Assembly (NCBI RefSeq): GCF_016907295.1
Contig: NZ_JAFBBR010000001.1
Span: 248,001-312,000, forward strand
Length of the DNA: 64,000 nucleotides
From: Microbacterium dextranolyticum
Lineage (GTDB): Bacteria > Actinomycetota > Actinomycetes > Actinomycetales > Microbacteriaceae
Direction of reading: 5' to 3'
The notes below the pieces were generated by a model. The model saw only the letters and a list, made by a program, of their open reading frames with translations, searched no databases and was not told the origin of the DNA. Every line of letters starts with the position of its first letter. Positions within the stretch are counted from its first letter, which is position 1. Made by a program: the position numbers and the translations under genes. Positions 20,777-29,345 of the stretch are shown piece by piece.

Positions 20777-20794
20777 ATATTCGGGACCGGTCCA
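20777..20794 (+). promoter_or_regulatory. Probable HU promoter with palindrome at the start site
   Basis: TATATT (20777-20782) is a strong -10 in an otherwise GC-rich gap (20567-20867). The perfect palindrome GGACCGGTCC (20785-20794) falls where transcription should begin. A related CCGGTCCGGTCC run follows at about 20813. An operator role is an inference. Two GCGGTCTC repeats further upstream have no assigned meaning. Confidence 0.5.
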
Positions 20795-20867
20795 TCCGAC
20801 CGCCCCGGGCTCCGGTCCGGTCCGAAGTAACTGAAGGCGGCACCCGCTGCCGTCTGGAGGAACCCCT

Positions 20868-21146
20868 ATGGCTATCACCAAGACCGAGCTCGTCGCCAGC
20901 ATCGCCAGCGCCACCGGCGAGAGCCAGGCCACCGTCGGCCGCGTCGTCGACGGTCTGTTCTCGGCTGTCACCGAGGCCGTCGCCAAGGGCGAGAAGGTCA
21001 CGATCCCCGGCTTCCTGTCGTTCGAGACCGTCGCCACCGCCGCCCGCACGGGCCGCAACCCGCAGACCGGTGCCGAGATCAAGATCGCGGCCGGCCAGCG
21101 CGTCAAGGTCACCGCGGGCTCGAAGCTCAAGGCTGCCGCGAAGTAA
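20868..21146 (+). CDS. hup: Histone-like DNA-binding protein HU
   Basis: A short HU of 92 aa without the Lys/Ala-rich C-terminal tail of the mycobacterial HupB type. It binds and bends DNA as a dimer. The core GRNPQTGAEIKIAAG holds the beta-arm with its intercalating proline. GGAGGA lies eight bases before the ATG. It has its own promoter and a perfect terminator. Confidence 0.96.
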   Translation: MAITKTELVASIASATGESQATVGRVVDGLFSAVTEAVAKGEKVTIPGFLSFETVATAARTGRNPQTGAEIKIAAGQRVKVTAGSKLKAAAK

Positions 21147-21161
21147 TTCCGCCGCACGCCT

Positions 21162-21195
21162 CGAAGGGGGGATGCCTGCGGGCATCCCCCCTTCG
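21162..21195 (+). terminator. HU terminator
   Basis: A perfect 15-bp stem, CGAAGGGGGGATGCC (21162-21176) with 21181-21195, around TGCG, 15 bases after the HU stop. Confidence 0.88.
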
Positions 21196-21248
21196 TGGTC
21201 CCCGCCCGCGCGGACCGGGCCTCGAGCGGCGCACCGTAGGCTGGACGG

Positions 21249-23243
21249 GTGCATTCCCGAGGTTTCCGGGTCGCAGGCCCTGCGATCCTCGTCGTCGCGG
21301 CGTTCGCGGCCCTCGCCGCGGGGCTGCTGTACGGCGGTGGAGCCGCGCCTCTGCTGATCGGCGACCCGGGCCCGGTCGTGCGCTGGGGCCTGCCGTCGGC
21401 GACGCTCGCGGTGAATCTCTCCGCGGCGGGCATGATCGGTGCGCTCGTGCTCGCCCTTTTCGCGCTGAAGGCCGAGACGAAGCCGTTCGACACCGCTCTC
21501 GACGTGGCATCCACGGCGGCGGCGATCTTCACCGTCTCGAGCGCTCTCGTCGCGTTCCTGACCTTCCTCAACATCTTCAACGCGACCCCGAGCGCGGGAG
21601 CGGAGTTCGGTCAGCAGCTCGGCCGATACCTCGTCGGCACCGACGTGGGCCGTGCCTGGGCGATGACGACGGTCGCGGGAGCGGCGCTCACCGTGTTGAT
21701 CTTCGCCGTGCGCGGATGGACGGCGACCCTCGTGGTGACCGCGGTCGCCGTGGCATCCCTCGTCCCCATGGCCACGCAGGGTCACGCGGGCGACGAATCC
21801 GGGCACAACACCGCGGTCGTCTCGCTGACGCTGCATATCGTCGGCGCCGCGGTCTGGCTCGGCGGTGTGCTCCTGCTCGTCGCGCTGCGTCCGCAGCTCG
21901 ACCGCATCGCCCTCGCCGACGTGCTCACGCGGTACTCGTCGATCGCGCTCGCGGCCTTCGTCGTCGTCGCGCTCTCGGGTGCCGCCCGCGCGATCGTGGG
22001 GGTCGTCGCGGTGCAGAACCTGCTGTCGCCGTACGGGGCGATCCTCGGCATCAAAGTCGTCGCGCTCGTCGCGATCGGCGTGCTCGGAGCCTGGTACCGC
22101 ACCGGACTGATCGCGCGCATCCGCACGGATGCCTCCGGCACGACCGGTGCCGCATCGAGGCGCTTCTGGGGTCTCATCGGCCTCGAGCTCGCCTTCATGG
22201 GCATCGCGAGCGGCGCGGCGGTCGCGCTGTCGCGCACGCCGCCGCCGGTCGACACGAAGCTGCCGCCCGTGCCGAGCCCCGCCCAGGTGCTCACCGGATC
22301 CGTTCTTCCTCCGGAGCTCACCCCGGCCCGCTGGGTGACGACGTGGGACGTCGACGTGCTGTGGGCGTTCGCCGTCGGCTTCGGGGCGTTCTTCTACATC
22401 GCCGGCGTCTGGCGGCTGCATCGGCGCGGAGACCGCTGGCCGGTGTACCGCACCGTGCTGTGGCTCGGCGGCCTGGTGTCGCTTCTCTGGGTGACATCCG
22501 GCTCGATCAACGCGTACCAGGACTACCTGTTCAGCATGCATATGGTCGGCCACATGCTGCTGTCGATGGCGATCCCGATGATGCTGGTGTTCGGCGCTCC
22601 CGTGACGCTGGCGTCCCGCGCGATCGCGAAGCGGTCCGACGGCAGCCGCGGGGGGCGCGAGTGGATCCTCTGGGCCGTGCACACCCCGTTCGCGCGAGTC
22701 ATCACCCACCCTCTGTTCGCGGCGGCGATGTTCATCGGGTCGCTCTGGGCCTTCTACTACACCGACCTCTTCCGCTGGAGTCTGTACGACCACCTCGGGC
22801 ATGAGTGGATGGTGGCGCACTTCCTCATCTCGGGGTATCTGTTCGTGCAGTCGCTCGTGGGGATCGATCCCGTACCCCTGCGCTACCCGTACCCGTTCCG
22901 GCTGCTGACCCTCATCGGCGTCATGGCGATGCACGCGTTCTTCGGGATCGCGATCATGATGTCGACGGGGCTGTTCGTCGCGGAATGGTTCGGATCGATG
23001 GGTCGTACCTGGGGGGACACGCCCCTCGTCGACCAGTACACGGGCGGCGGCGTCGCCTGGTCGATCGGTGAGATCCCGACGCTGATCCTCGCCATCACCG
23101 TCGCCGTGCAGTGGAGCCGATCGGACGACCGGGCGCAGCGCCGCAGCGACCGTCAGGCGGACCGCACCGGCGATGCCGAGCTCGAGGAGTACAACGCCCA
23201 GCTCGCCGCGCTCGCGGCCCGCGACGCCCGCACCCGTCGCTGA
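21249..23243 (+). CDS. CopD - CtaG fusion membrane protein (copper handling / cytochrome oxidase assembly)
   Basis: A 664-residue polytopic protein. The N-terminal half resembles the CopD copper-resistance domain (HAGDESGHNTAVVSLTLHIVGAAVWLGGVL). The C-terminal half resembles the caa3-type CtaG domain, with histidines and methionines in membrane segments (FSMHMVGHMLLSMAIPMMLVFGAP and IAIMMSTGLFV). This fusion is common in actinobacteria and is thought to deliver copper to terminal oxidase. The GTG start has TAGGCT six bases upstream, so the transcript is probably leaderless. Confidence 0.85.
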   Translation: MHSRGFRVAGPAILVVAAFAALAAGLLYGGGAAPLLIGDPGPVVRWGLPSATLAVNLSAAGMIGALVLALFALKAETKPFDTALDVASTAAAIFTVSSALVAFLTFLNIFNATPSAGAEFGQQLGRYLVGTDVGRAWAMTTVAGAALTVLIFAVRGWTATLVVTAVAVASLVPMATQGHAGDESGHNTAVVSLTLHIVGAAVWLGGVLLLVALRPQLDRIALADVLTRYSSIALAAFVVVALSGAARAIVGVVAVQNLLSPYGAILGIKVVALVAIGVLGAWYRTGLIARIRTDASGTTGAASRRFWGLIGLELAFMGIASGAAVALSRTPPPVDTKLPPVPSPAQVLTGSVLPPELTPARWVTTWDVDVLWAFAVGFGAFFYIAGVWRLHRRGDRWPVYRTVLWLGGLVSLLWVTSGSINAYQDYLFSMHMVGHMLLSMAIPMMLVFGAPVTLASRAIAKRSDGSRGGREWILWAVHTPFARVITHPLFAAAMFIGSLWAFYYTDLFRWSLYDHLGHEWMVAHFLISGYLFVQSLVGIDPVPLRYPYPFRLLTLIGVMAMHAFFGIAIMMSTGLFVAEWFGSMGRTWGDTPLVDQYTGGGVAWSIGEIPTLILAITVAVQWSRSDDRAQRRSDRQADRTGDAELEEYNAQLAALAARDARTRR

Positions 23244-23264
23244 TCGGCCGCGCGGTCGTCGTGG

Positions 23265-24353
23265 TCAGTTCCCGTCGGTGACCTGGATGGATGCCGTGCC
23301 GTCGGGCAGGATCGTCACCGTGCCGCCGACCGAGAAGGGCACGGCCTCGTCCAGATGGCGGGTGCTGCCGTCGAAGATCGACCGGATCACGACGTCGATG
23401 TGGGCCACCGCCGACGCCCGCTGGATCGCCCAGTCCGCGCCGTGGGGCACCAGGCTGATCTGAGGCTGCTGCACCATCGTCCAGGTCGGGGGCGAGTCGA
23501 TCCGGTTGCGCACGACGAGCCCGAACGGGCATCCGGTCGGCTGCAGCACCTGCTGGGTGGCGCACGCGGTCAGGAAGGACTCGACTTCGTCCTGGATCGC
23601 CTGGCGGAAACGGTCGGTCGGCACGGTCTGCAGGTCGACCGGGATGCTCGCCTGCGGGGTGTCGGAGAGCACCGCCACACCCGCCGAGGCCGAGACCGGG
23701 GTGTCGACGGAGATCGAGTACAGTCCGGGCGAGAACACCAGCAGTGACACGGGCGTCAGCGGATCGGCGTTCTCGCGCTGCGGCGAGACCTGCCGCGTGT
23801 CGACGCCGAAGCCGTTCACCGAGAACTGGCGCGCCCCGCGCACCGTGAGATCGACCGCCGCGAGCGGACTCTTCGCGAAGCGCCAGGTCGGGGCGACGCC
23901 GACCCACCCCGCACGCTCCACGCTGAAGACCGTGCTGCCCTCGTGACCGCCGGCGGTGTAGCGGACGGCGACCGCCGTGGTGCCGTCCGGGCGCTCCTCG
24001 GCGCTCTGGACCGACACGTCGGAAAGCGCGCCGAGCGCGCTGGAGCGCAACAGCGCCTCACTCGCGCCGGACGGGAGACCCGTGGCGCTCGCCTGTGCCG
24101 AGTCGATCGCGACGCCCGGCAGGGCCAGCGCATCCGCCGCCTGCTTGCGGCTGAGGAGGTCGAGATAGCGGGTCACGAACGCTGCCGGGCTGTAGAGGTC
24201 GCGGTAGAGCACCGCGCCGGTGGCGGCGAAGGCACCGGTGAGCAGCACGCCGACGACGGCGAGCACCGCGAGGTCGGCCCCCAGAGCGCGGGCGCGCCGA
24301 CGGCGGCGGCGCGGCGGGGCATCCGCCTGCGCGTCGTCATCCACCGTCTGCAC
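23265..24353 (-). CDS. Single-pass anchored extracytoplasmic protein, unknown function
   Basis: A 362-residue protein. An Arg-rich cytoplasmic start is followed by one membrane segment at about 26-50. An extracytoplasmic part of about 310 residues then shows repeated beta-rich stretches and two cysteines close together (FLTACATQ and PTGCPFG) that could form a disulphide. No enzyme motif is visible. GTG 24353 is the first in-frame start. A second GTG lies three codons on. It diverges from the helicase gene. I do not recognise a named family. Confidence 0.65.
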   Translation of the reverse strand: MQTVDDDAQADAPPRRRRRRARALGADLAVLAVVGVLLTGAFAATGAVLYRDLYSPAAFVTRYLDLLSRKQAADALALPGVAIDSAQASATGLPSGASEALLRSSALGALSDVSVQSAEERPDGTTAVAVRYTAGGHEGSTVFSVERAGWVGVAPTWRFAKSPLAAVDLTVRGARQFSVNGFGVDTRQVSPQRENADPLTPVSLLVFSPGLYSISVDTPVSASAGVAVLSDTPQASIPVDLQTVPTDRFRQAIQDEVESFLTACATQQVLQPTGCPFGLVVRNRIDSPPTWTMVQQPQISLVPHGADWAIQRASAVAHIDVVIRSIFDGSTRHLDEAVPFSVGGTVTILPDGTASIQVTDGN

Positions 24354-24397
24354 GGCCCCAGTCTAGGAAACCCGGCCTGATAGCTAGCATGGGGACG

Positions 24398-25774
24398 GTG
24401 AGTCTTCCCCCGCTGTCGCGCGAGCAGGAGGAGCTGTTCCGCCTCATCGAGGACACACGTGAGCACGTGTTCGTCACCGGCCGCGCCGGCACCGGCAAGT
24501 CGACCCTGCTGCAGCACCTCGCCTGGAACACGGAGAAGCAGATCGCGGTGTGCGCGCCGACGGGGGTCGCCGCGCTCAACGTCGAGGGGCAGACGATCCA
24601 TTCGCTGTTCCGTCTGCCGATCGGGCTCATCGCCGACAGCGAGCTCGAGCAGCCCGAACCGGCGCGCAAGATCATGAACGCGATCGACACGCTCGTGATC
24701 GACGAGATCTCGATGGTCAACGCCGATGTGATGGATGCCATCGACCGCTCACTCCGGCAGGCGCGCCGGCGGAGGTCCGAGCCGTTCGGTGGCGTGCAGA
24801 TCGTCATGTTCGGCGATCCGTACCAGCTGTCGCCCGTGCCGCCGCGGGGAGACGAACGCCGCTACATCGACGACCACTACCGGTCGTTCTGGTTCTTCGA
24901 CGCGCAGGTGTGGGCGGGGCCGCGGCCGGACGGCGGGGCGGTGCGCTCGGACGGACTGCTCGACCTCGGTCGGGTGGGGGCGCCGCTGCACATCCGTGAG
25001 CTGCGCGAGATCCACCGTCAGGCGGACGACGGGTTCAAGGCGATGCTGAACGCCGTGCGGTACGGGGTCGTGACGGCCGACATCGCGGGGCAGCTCAACG
25101 CCGCCGGGGCCAGGCCGGTGCCCGAGCCGGTCGACGGTGAGCCGCCGATCATCACGCTCGCGACCCGCAACGACATCGTGAACCGCATCAACCAGCGCCA
25201 TCTCGATGCGCTCGCCGGCCCCGTCCAGACCGCGCGCGCCGACATCTCGGGCGACTTCGGCCGAGGCGAGACGGGCTACCCCGCCGATTCCGAGTTGCAG
25301 CTCAAGGTCGGCGCGCAGGTGATGTTCCTTCGCAACGACATCGGCCATGGCGGCGACGGCCCGCGCTGGGTCAACGGCTCGATCGGCACGGTGACCCGTA
25401 TCGCGGGCGGCACCGTCCGAGTCGAGCTCGACGGCGAGGAGCACGACGTCGAGCCCGCCGTGTGGGAGAGGTTCCGCTACGCGTACGATCCGGCGACCCG
25501 CAAGCTCAGCCGTGACATCGTCGCCGAGTTCACCCAGTTCCCGCTGCGGCTGGCGTGGGCGGTCACGATCCACAAGTCACAGGGCAAGACGTACGAGCGT
25601 GCCGTGATCGATCTCGGCTCGGGGGCCTTCGCCCCCGGCCAGACCTATGTGGCGCTCTCGCGCTTGACCTCACTCGACGGGCTCTACCTCACCCGGCCGC
25701 TCCGGCCGAGCGACATCCTGGTCGACGCGGACGTGCGCCGGTTCATGGCCGGCGTCCGGGCATCCGGGTTCTGA
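24398..25774 (+). CDS. Pif1/RecD2-like superfamily 1 DNA helicase
   Basis: A 5'-3' helicase-type ATPase of 458 aa. Seen are Walker A GRAGTGKST, motif Ia VCAPTGVAALNV, the DEIS box (LVIDEISMVN), motif III MFGDPYQLSPV and, near the C-terminus, the Pif1-type TIHKSQGKTYERAVIDLG and YVALSRLTSLDGLYL. An ATG nine bases upstream (24389) is in frame. I prefer GTG 24398 because TAGCAT ends seven bases before it, the leaderless spacing seen elsewhere here. It stands alone between divergent and convergent neighbours. Confidence 0.88.
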   Translation: MSLPPLSREQEELFRLIEDTREHVFVTGRAGTGKSTLLQHLAWNTEKQIAVCAPTGVAALNVEGQTIHSLFRLPIGLIADSELEQPEPARKIMNAIDTLVIDEISMVNADVMDAIDRSLRQARRRRSEPFGGVQIVMFGDPYQLSPVPPRGDERRYIDDHYRSFWFFDAQVWAGPRPDGGAVRSDGLLDLGRVGAPLHIRELREIHRQADDGFKAMLNAVRYGVVTADIAGQLNAAGARPVPEPVDGEPPIITLATRNDIVNRINQRHLDALAGPVQTARADISGDFGRGETGYPADSELQLKVGAQVMFLRNDIGHGGDGPRWVNGSIGTVTRIAGGTVRVELDGEEHDVEPAVWERFRYAYDPATRKLSRDIVAEFTQFPLRLAWAVTIHKSQGKTYERAVIDLGSGAFAPGQTYVALSRLTSLDGLYLTRPLRPSDILVDADVRRFMAGVRASGF

Positions 25775-25815
25775 TCCGGCTCCACCGCGGCTGCTGCGGC
25801 GCCCCCTCCGCGCGC

Positions 25816-26469
25816 TCAGGCCGCGGCGGCCTTCGCGGCGGCGAGGTCGACGAACAGGTCGGTGTTGAGCTGGTACGCGTAGAGGACCTCCTCGATGACG
25901 CGCTCAGCCTCGGCGGCATCCCACGGCGCGGCGTCGAGCTGCTCGCGGTAGACGTCCTTGAACGCGGCCGGGTCGGCGATCTCGTCGAACACGTAGAAGC
26001 CGATGCCGTTGGTGTCGAACCCGAACTGGCGCGCCATGAGCTTTCCGATGAACTGGCCGCCGGACAGGTCGCCGAGGTAACGCGTGTAGTGGTGCGCCAC
26101 GAACCCGCCGGCCCAGCCGTCGCGGGCGATCTCGTCGATGCGCGCGACGTAGCGCTCGGTGGTGGGAACGGCGGTGATCCGCTCGCGCCAGTCCGCGCCG
26201 ATCAGGTAGTCGAGGTCGGACTCGAGCGCGGGCAGTCGGGTCAGCTTGTCGCTGATGAACGGAGCGGCCACCTCGTCGTCGGCGAACCGCGCCGCGGCCG
26301 ACTCGAGGGCCGAGTAGATGAACCAATGCTGCGCGACGAGGGCGACGTAGTCGTCGCGCGTGCCCTTGCCGCGCATCAGGTCGGCCATGAATCCGGCGTG
26401 CTCGCTGCCGGAGTGTGCGGAGCGCGAGCGCTCGCGCAGAGCGGTCGAGAAGGAGATCACTTCCGTCAT
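25816..26469 (-). CDS. hmuO: Haem oxygenase (biliverdin-producing, HmuO type)
   Basis: Cleaves haem to biliverdin, CO and iron (217 aa, the usual length). Proximal haem ligand His19 lies in AHSGSEHAGF, aligned with HmuO His20. The distal-helix signature GDLSGGQ is present near residue 130. An upstream in-frame ATG (26481) would add four residues. An iron box at 26486-26504 covers the promoter region, so the gene should be induced by iron limitation. A DUF2470 gene lies upstream on the same strand. Confidence 0.92.
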   Translation of the reverse strand: MTEVISFSTALRERSRSAHSGSEHAGFMADLMRGKGTRDDYVALVAQHWFIYSALESAAARFADDEVAAPFISDKLTRLPALESDLDYLIGADWRERITAVPTTERYVARIDEIARDGWAGGFVAHHYTRYLGDLSGGQFIGKLMARQFGFDTNGIGFYVFDEIADPAAFKDVYREQLDAAPWDAAEAERVIEEVLYAYQLNTDLFVDLAAAKAAAA

Positions 26470-26485
26470 GACCGTCAGCATAACT

Positions 26486-26504
26486 GAAAGTAAGGCTCAA
26501 CTAA
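26486..26504 (-). promoter_or_regulatory. DtxR/IdeR-type iron box before haem oxygenase
   Basis: Read on the minus strand the site is TTAGTTGAGCCTTACTTTC. It matches 13 of 19 positions of the DtxR/IdeR consensus, by my count from memory of the consensus. It lies 17-35 bases upstream of the haem oxygenase ATG. Iron-loaded DtxR would repress the gene. Confidence 0.6.
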
Positions 26505-26557
26505 ACTGAAGGTTCGGAGAGAATCGTCTGTCCGTGCGCCGCATCGCGACGCAGACA

Positions 26558-26869
26558 TCAGTCGTGCGGGCGGGCGTCGACCCCTAGGCGCGCGCAGGCG
26601 GCGTCATACAGAGCCACGATCTCGCGCCGCACCTCGCGTCGCTCGGCGATCTCGCCGCCCGGCCACGGCACCTGGATGACGTCTTCGACGCCGTCCGCCG
26701 TGATGACGTGCCACTGGCCGGCTGCGCCGTCGAAGGTCGTCATCGTCGCGGAGATGACGTCGGCGATCGGCGAGAAGGCGCGCGCGATCAGCAGGTTGTC
26801 GTCGGAATGGTCGCGATTCATGTGGCCGAGGACGCCCGTGAGCGTCTCGTCGTCGAACGTGTGGGGCAT
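26558..26869 (-). CDS. DUF2470 domain protein, haem-utilisation linked
   Basis: A 103-residue protein consisting of one DUF2470 domain, with the start block LGHMNRDHSDDNLLIARAF. In other proteins this domain is the C-terminal part of haem-iron-utilisation or pyridoxamine-phosphate-oxidase-fold proteins. Here it stands alone, 88 bases upstream of haem oxygenase. ATG 26869 is chosen over upstream starts because the family begins here. A haem-related role is inferred from family and neighbour. Confidence 0.75.
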   Translation of the reverse strand: MPHTFDDETLTGVLGHMNRDHSDDNLLIARAFSPIADVISATMTTFDGAAGQWHVITADGVEDVIQVPWPGGEIAERREVRREIVALYDAACARLGVDARPHD

Positions 26870-27043
26870 GCCCCCACTGTATTGGTCGCGCCGCGTGCGG
26901 CCCCGGGCCGGGGGCTGGGCGGAGCCGGCGCGGCCCGGCCTGCGGAGCACGCCGGGCCTACGACCTTCGTATATCGGTCGGGTCACGCTGCCGGGTCCGC
27001 ATGGCATCGTCAACTACGCTGGAAGGGAGTATCGGGGGTAGGG

Positions 27044-28297
27044 ATGGCACGACCGCATCGCATGCGGCGTTTCGCGGCGGCGGCGGTCGCGACGGTGTTC
27101 GCGGCAACTCTGGTGGCGTGCTCGCCCCAGGCATCCGTCACCGTCCATCTGCCGTCGCAGGTGGACGCCGCGCTGCCCGACGACGCGCAGGCGCAACTGC
27201 AGACCGCCGTCACCCGCGCTGTCGCCGCGTCGGGGGCGACGGGCGCCATCGTCGGCGTCTGGGCGCCCTGGGCGGGCACGTGGCTCGCGGGCGTCGGCAC
27301 GCTCGGCCCCGACGGAGCGGCGACGACGACGGATGCCGGTTTTCCCGCCGGGGCGATCACGCGGCCCATGACCTGCGACATCCTCTACGGACTCGTCGCC
27401 GACGGCACCGTGCACCTCGACGACCCGGTCGGCACCTACGTCCCCGGGATGATCGGTCACGAATCGGTGACCCTCGAGCAGCTCTGCGACTCGACGAGTG
27501 GACTTGGCTCGTACACGCCCGCGCTCGCCGGCCGGTTCATGTCGAACCCCGACCGCACGTGGAAGCCGCGCGAGCTCGTCGGCTTCGGCACCGGCCTGAA
27601 CGTGACCGGCCAGCCGGGCGCGGGATTCGCCGACTCCGACACCGGCTACGTCCTTCTCGGCATGGCGCTGGAGCGGGCATCGGGACGCACGGCCGCTCAG
27701 CTGCTGGACACCTACGTCTTCCACCCGACGGGCATGGGCTCGAGCTCGCTGCCGCAGGACGCCGACCCCGACCTGGTCGGGCTCTGGAGCCCCGACGCGC
27801 AGGGCGGCGGCGTCGCGTGCACCGCCCCCACCGTGGTGGGTCCCCTGTCGCCGAGTGCCGGGTTCACGGCATCCGGTGTGATCTCGGACCTCACCGACCT
27901 CGGGCGATACACCCAGGCCCTCGCGACGGGCGGTCGCTCGTACGACGCGCCGGGCCGGTTCGAGACGACGCTTCCCGCGGCCGCCGACGCCCCCTCGTGG
28001 TTCACCGCCACGGGCGGCGCGTATCAGGCGGGCAGTCTCATCGGCCAGTACGGCTCGACGCTCGGCTACCTCACCGCGGCGTTCGCCGACCGGAACACGG
28101 GCATGACCGTCGTCGTCGTGCTGAACAACTCGCGCGGCTCGGCCGTGATCGCCCGCAGCCTCGCGTGGCAGCTCGCCGCGGTCGCCTCCAAGCTGCCCGC
28201 GGCGGCGGGACAGACCACGCCCGACGCCGGACTGCCCTGGACGGCCGACGACATGGGGGCGCAGGTGACGGCTGCCGCCGTCTGCCCCATTCCGTGA
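27044..28297 (+). CDS. Beta-lactamase/DD-peptidase-fold lipoprotein lacking catalytic residues
   Basis: A 417-residue lipoprotein (lipobox LVAC) with the serine-beta-lactamase / AmpH-like fold. Landmarks such as LVADGTVHLDDPVGTYVPG, the LEQLCDSTSGLGSY block and TGYVLLGMALERASG align well with active relatives. All three active-site motifs are altered. SxxK is AITR (in GAITRPMT), YxN is DSD (in FADSDTGY) and the third HxG-type motif is QYG (in IGQYGSTLGY). It should therefore be a non-hydrolytic binding protein at the cell surface. The start has GGGGTAGGG upstream. Its stop overlaps the exporter start. Confidence 0.85.
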   Translation: MARPHRMRRFAAAAVATVFAATLVACSPQASVTVHLPSQVDAALPDDAQAQLQTAVTRAVAASGATGAIVGVWAPWAGTWLAGVGTLGPDGAATTTDAGFPAGAITRPMTCDILYGLVADGTVHLDDPVGTYVPGMIGHESVTLEQLCDSTSGLGSYTPALAGRFMSNPDRTWKPRELVGFGTGLNVTGQPGAGFADSDTGYVLLGMALERASGRTAAQLLDTYVFHPTGMGSSSLPQDADPDLVGLWSPDAQGGGVACTAPTVVGPLSPSAGFTASGVISDLTDLGRYTQALATGGRSYDAPGRFETTLPAAADAPSWFTATGGAYQAGSLIGQYGSTLGYLTAAFADRNTGMTVVVVLNNSRGSAVIARSLAWQLAAVASKLPAAAGQTTPDAGLPWTADDMGAQVTAAAVCPIP

Positions 28298-29193
28298 CGT
28301 CCACCCCCGCCGGAGGATCGACAGCTCGCAGCCGTGCCGGATCCGCCGTGCTGCTGGTCGTCGCCGGCCTCGCCTGCCAAGAGGTCGGCGCATCCATCGC
28401 CGTTCTGCTGTTCCCCGACACCGGGCCGCTGGGCATGGTGATGCTGCGCCTGGTGTTCTCGGCTCTGATCCTGCTGCTCGTCGCGCGGCCCTCGGTGCGC
28501 GGTCACGGGCGCGCCGAGTGGGTCGCCGTCGTGCGCTTCGGGCTCGTGCTCGCCCTGATGAACGGGGTCTTCTACCTCGCGCTGGAGCGCCTGCCCCTGG
28601 GCGTCACGGTCACGATCGAGGTGCTCGGGCCGCTGGCCCTGTCGATCGTCGCGAGCCGTCGTGCGTCGGCGTGGGTGTGGGCGGCGCTCGCGCTGGCCGG
28701 AGTGGCGGCGCTGGCGGGCGGAGGGTGGGACCGCCTCGACCTGCTCGGGGTCGCGTTCGCCCTCGTCGCCGCGGCCGCGTGGGCGTTGTACATCGTCGCG
28801 TCCGCGCGGGTCGGTGCGGCCTTCCCGCGCCTCGACGGGCTCGCCCTCGCGATGGCGGTCGGTGCTCTCGCGTCGATCCCCTTCGGCATCGCGGATGCCG
28901 GTGCCGCACTGCTGCGCCCCGAGATCCTCGGTCTCGGGGCGGCCGTCGCGCTGCTGTCGTCGACGCTGCCGTACGCGCTCGAGCTGATCGCCCTGCGCCG
29001 GCTCGCAGCCTCGGCTTTCGCGATCCTCATGAGTCTTGCACCGGCGACCGCCTCGATCGCGGGGTTCATGCTGCTGGGGCAGCACCTCTCATGGCTCGAG
29101 GTCGCCGGGATCGCCCTCGTCATCGCGGCATCCGTCGGCGCGGTCCGCGCGGCCGGCCGGCACGCGCGAGACGCCGCCGAACCCGTCGGCTGA
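28294..29193 (+). CDS. EamA-family (RhtA-like) exporter
   Basis: Drug/metabolite-superfamily exporter of 299 aa with ten hydrophobic segments in two EamA halves. The second half contains LPYALELIALRRLAASAFAILMSLAPA, typical of RhtA threonine/homoserine exporters. The GTG start overlaps the preceding stop by 4 bases, so it is translated with the inactive beta-lactamase-like lipoprotein. The substrate is unknown. The following 102 bases before the transposon are GGGCTG-rich simple sequence. Confidence 0.85.
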   Translation: MTSTPAGGSTARSRAGSAVLLVVAGLACQEVGASIAVLLFPDTGPLGMVMLRLVFSALILLLVARPSVRGHGRAEWVAVVRFGLVLALMNGVFYLALERLPLGVTVTIEVLGPLALSIVASRRASAWVWAALALAGVAALAGGGWDRLDLLGVAFALVAAAAWALYIVASARVGAAFPRLDGLALAMAVGALASIPFGIADAGAALLRPEILGLGAAVALLSSTLPYALELIALRRLAASAFAILMSLAPATASIAGFMLLGQHLSWLEVAGIALVIAASVGAVRAAGRHARDAAEPVG

Positions 29194-29295
29194 GGCGGGG
29201 GGCTCGGCGGGCCGCGTGGGGCTCGGGAGGGGCTGGGTGGAGCTCGGGCCGAATGGGGCTGCGGCTGGGCTGGGTGGGGCTGGGCTGCGCTGGGC

Positions 29296-29320
29296 TGTGA
29301 GCAGCTTCGCTCTGTGTCGC
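29296..29320 (+). repeat. Left terminal inverted repeat of the transposon
   Basis: Begins TGTGAGCAGCTTCGCTC. Inside it, a TTCGCT-to-GTGTCG sub-repeat recurs at about 29316-29345, as expected for repeated transposase sites at Tn7/Tn402-like ends. It lies only 25 bases from the tniB stop. Confidence 0.9.
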
Positions 29321-29345
29321 GGTTTTCGCTGCGTTCCGTGTCGGG

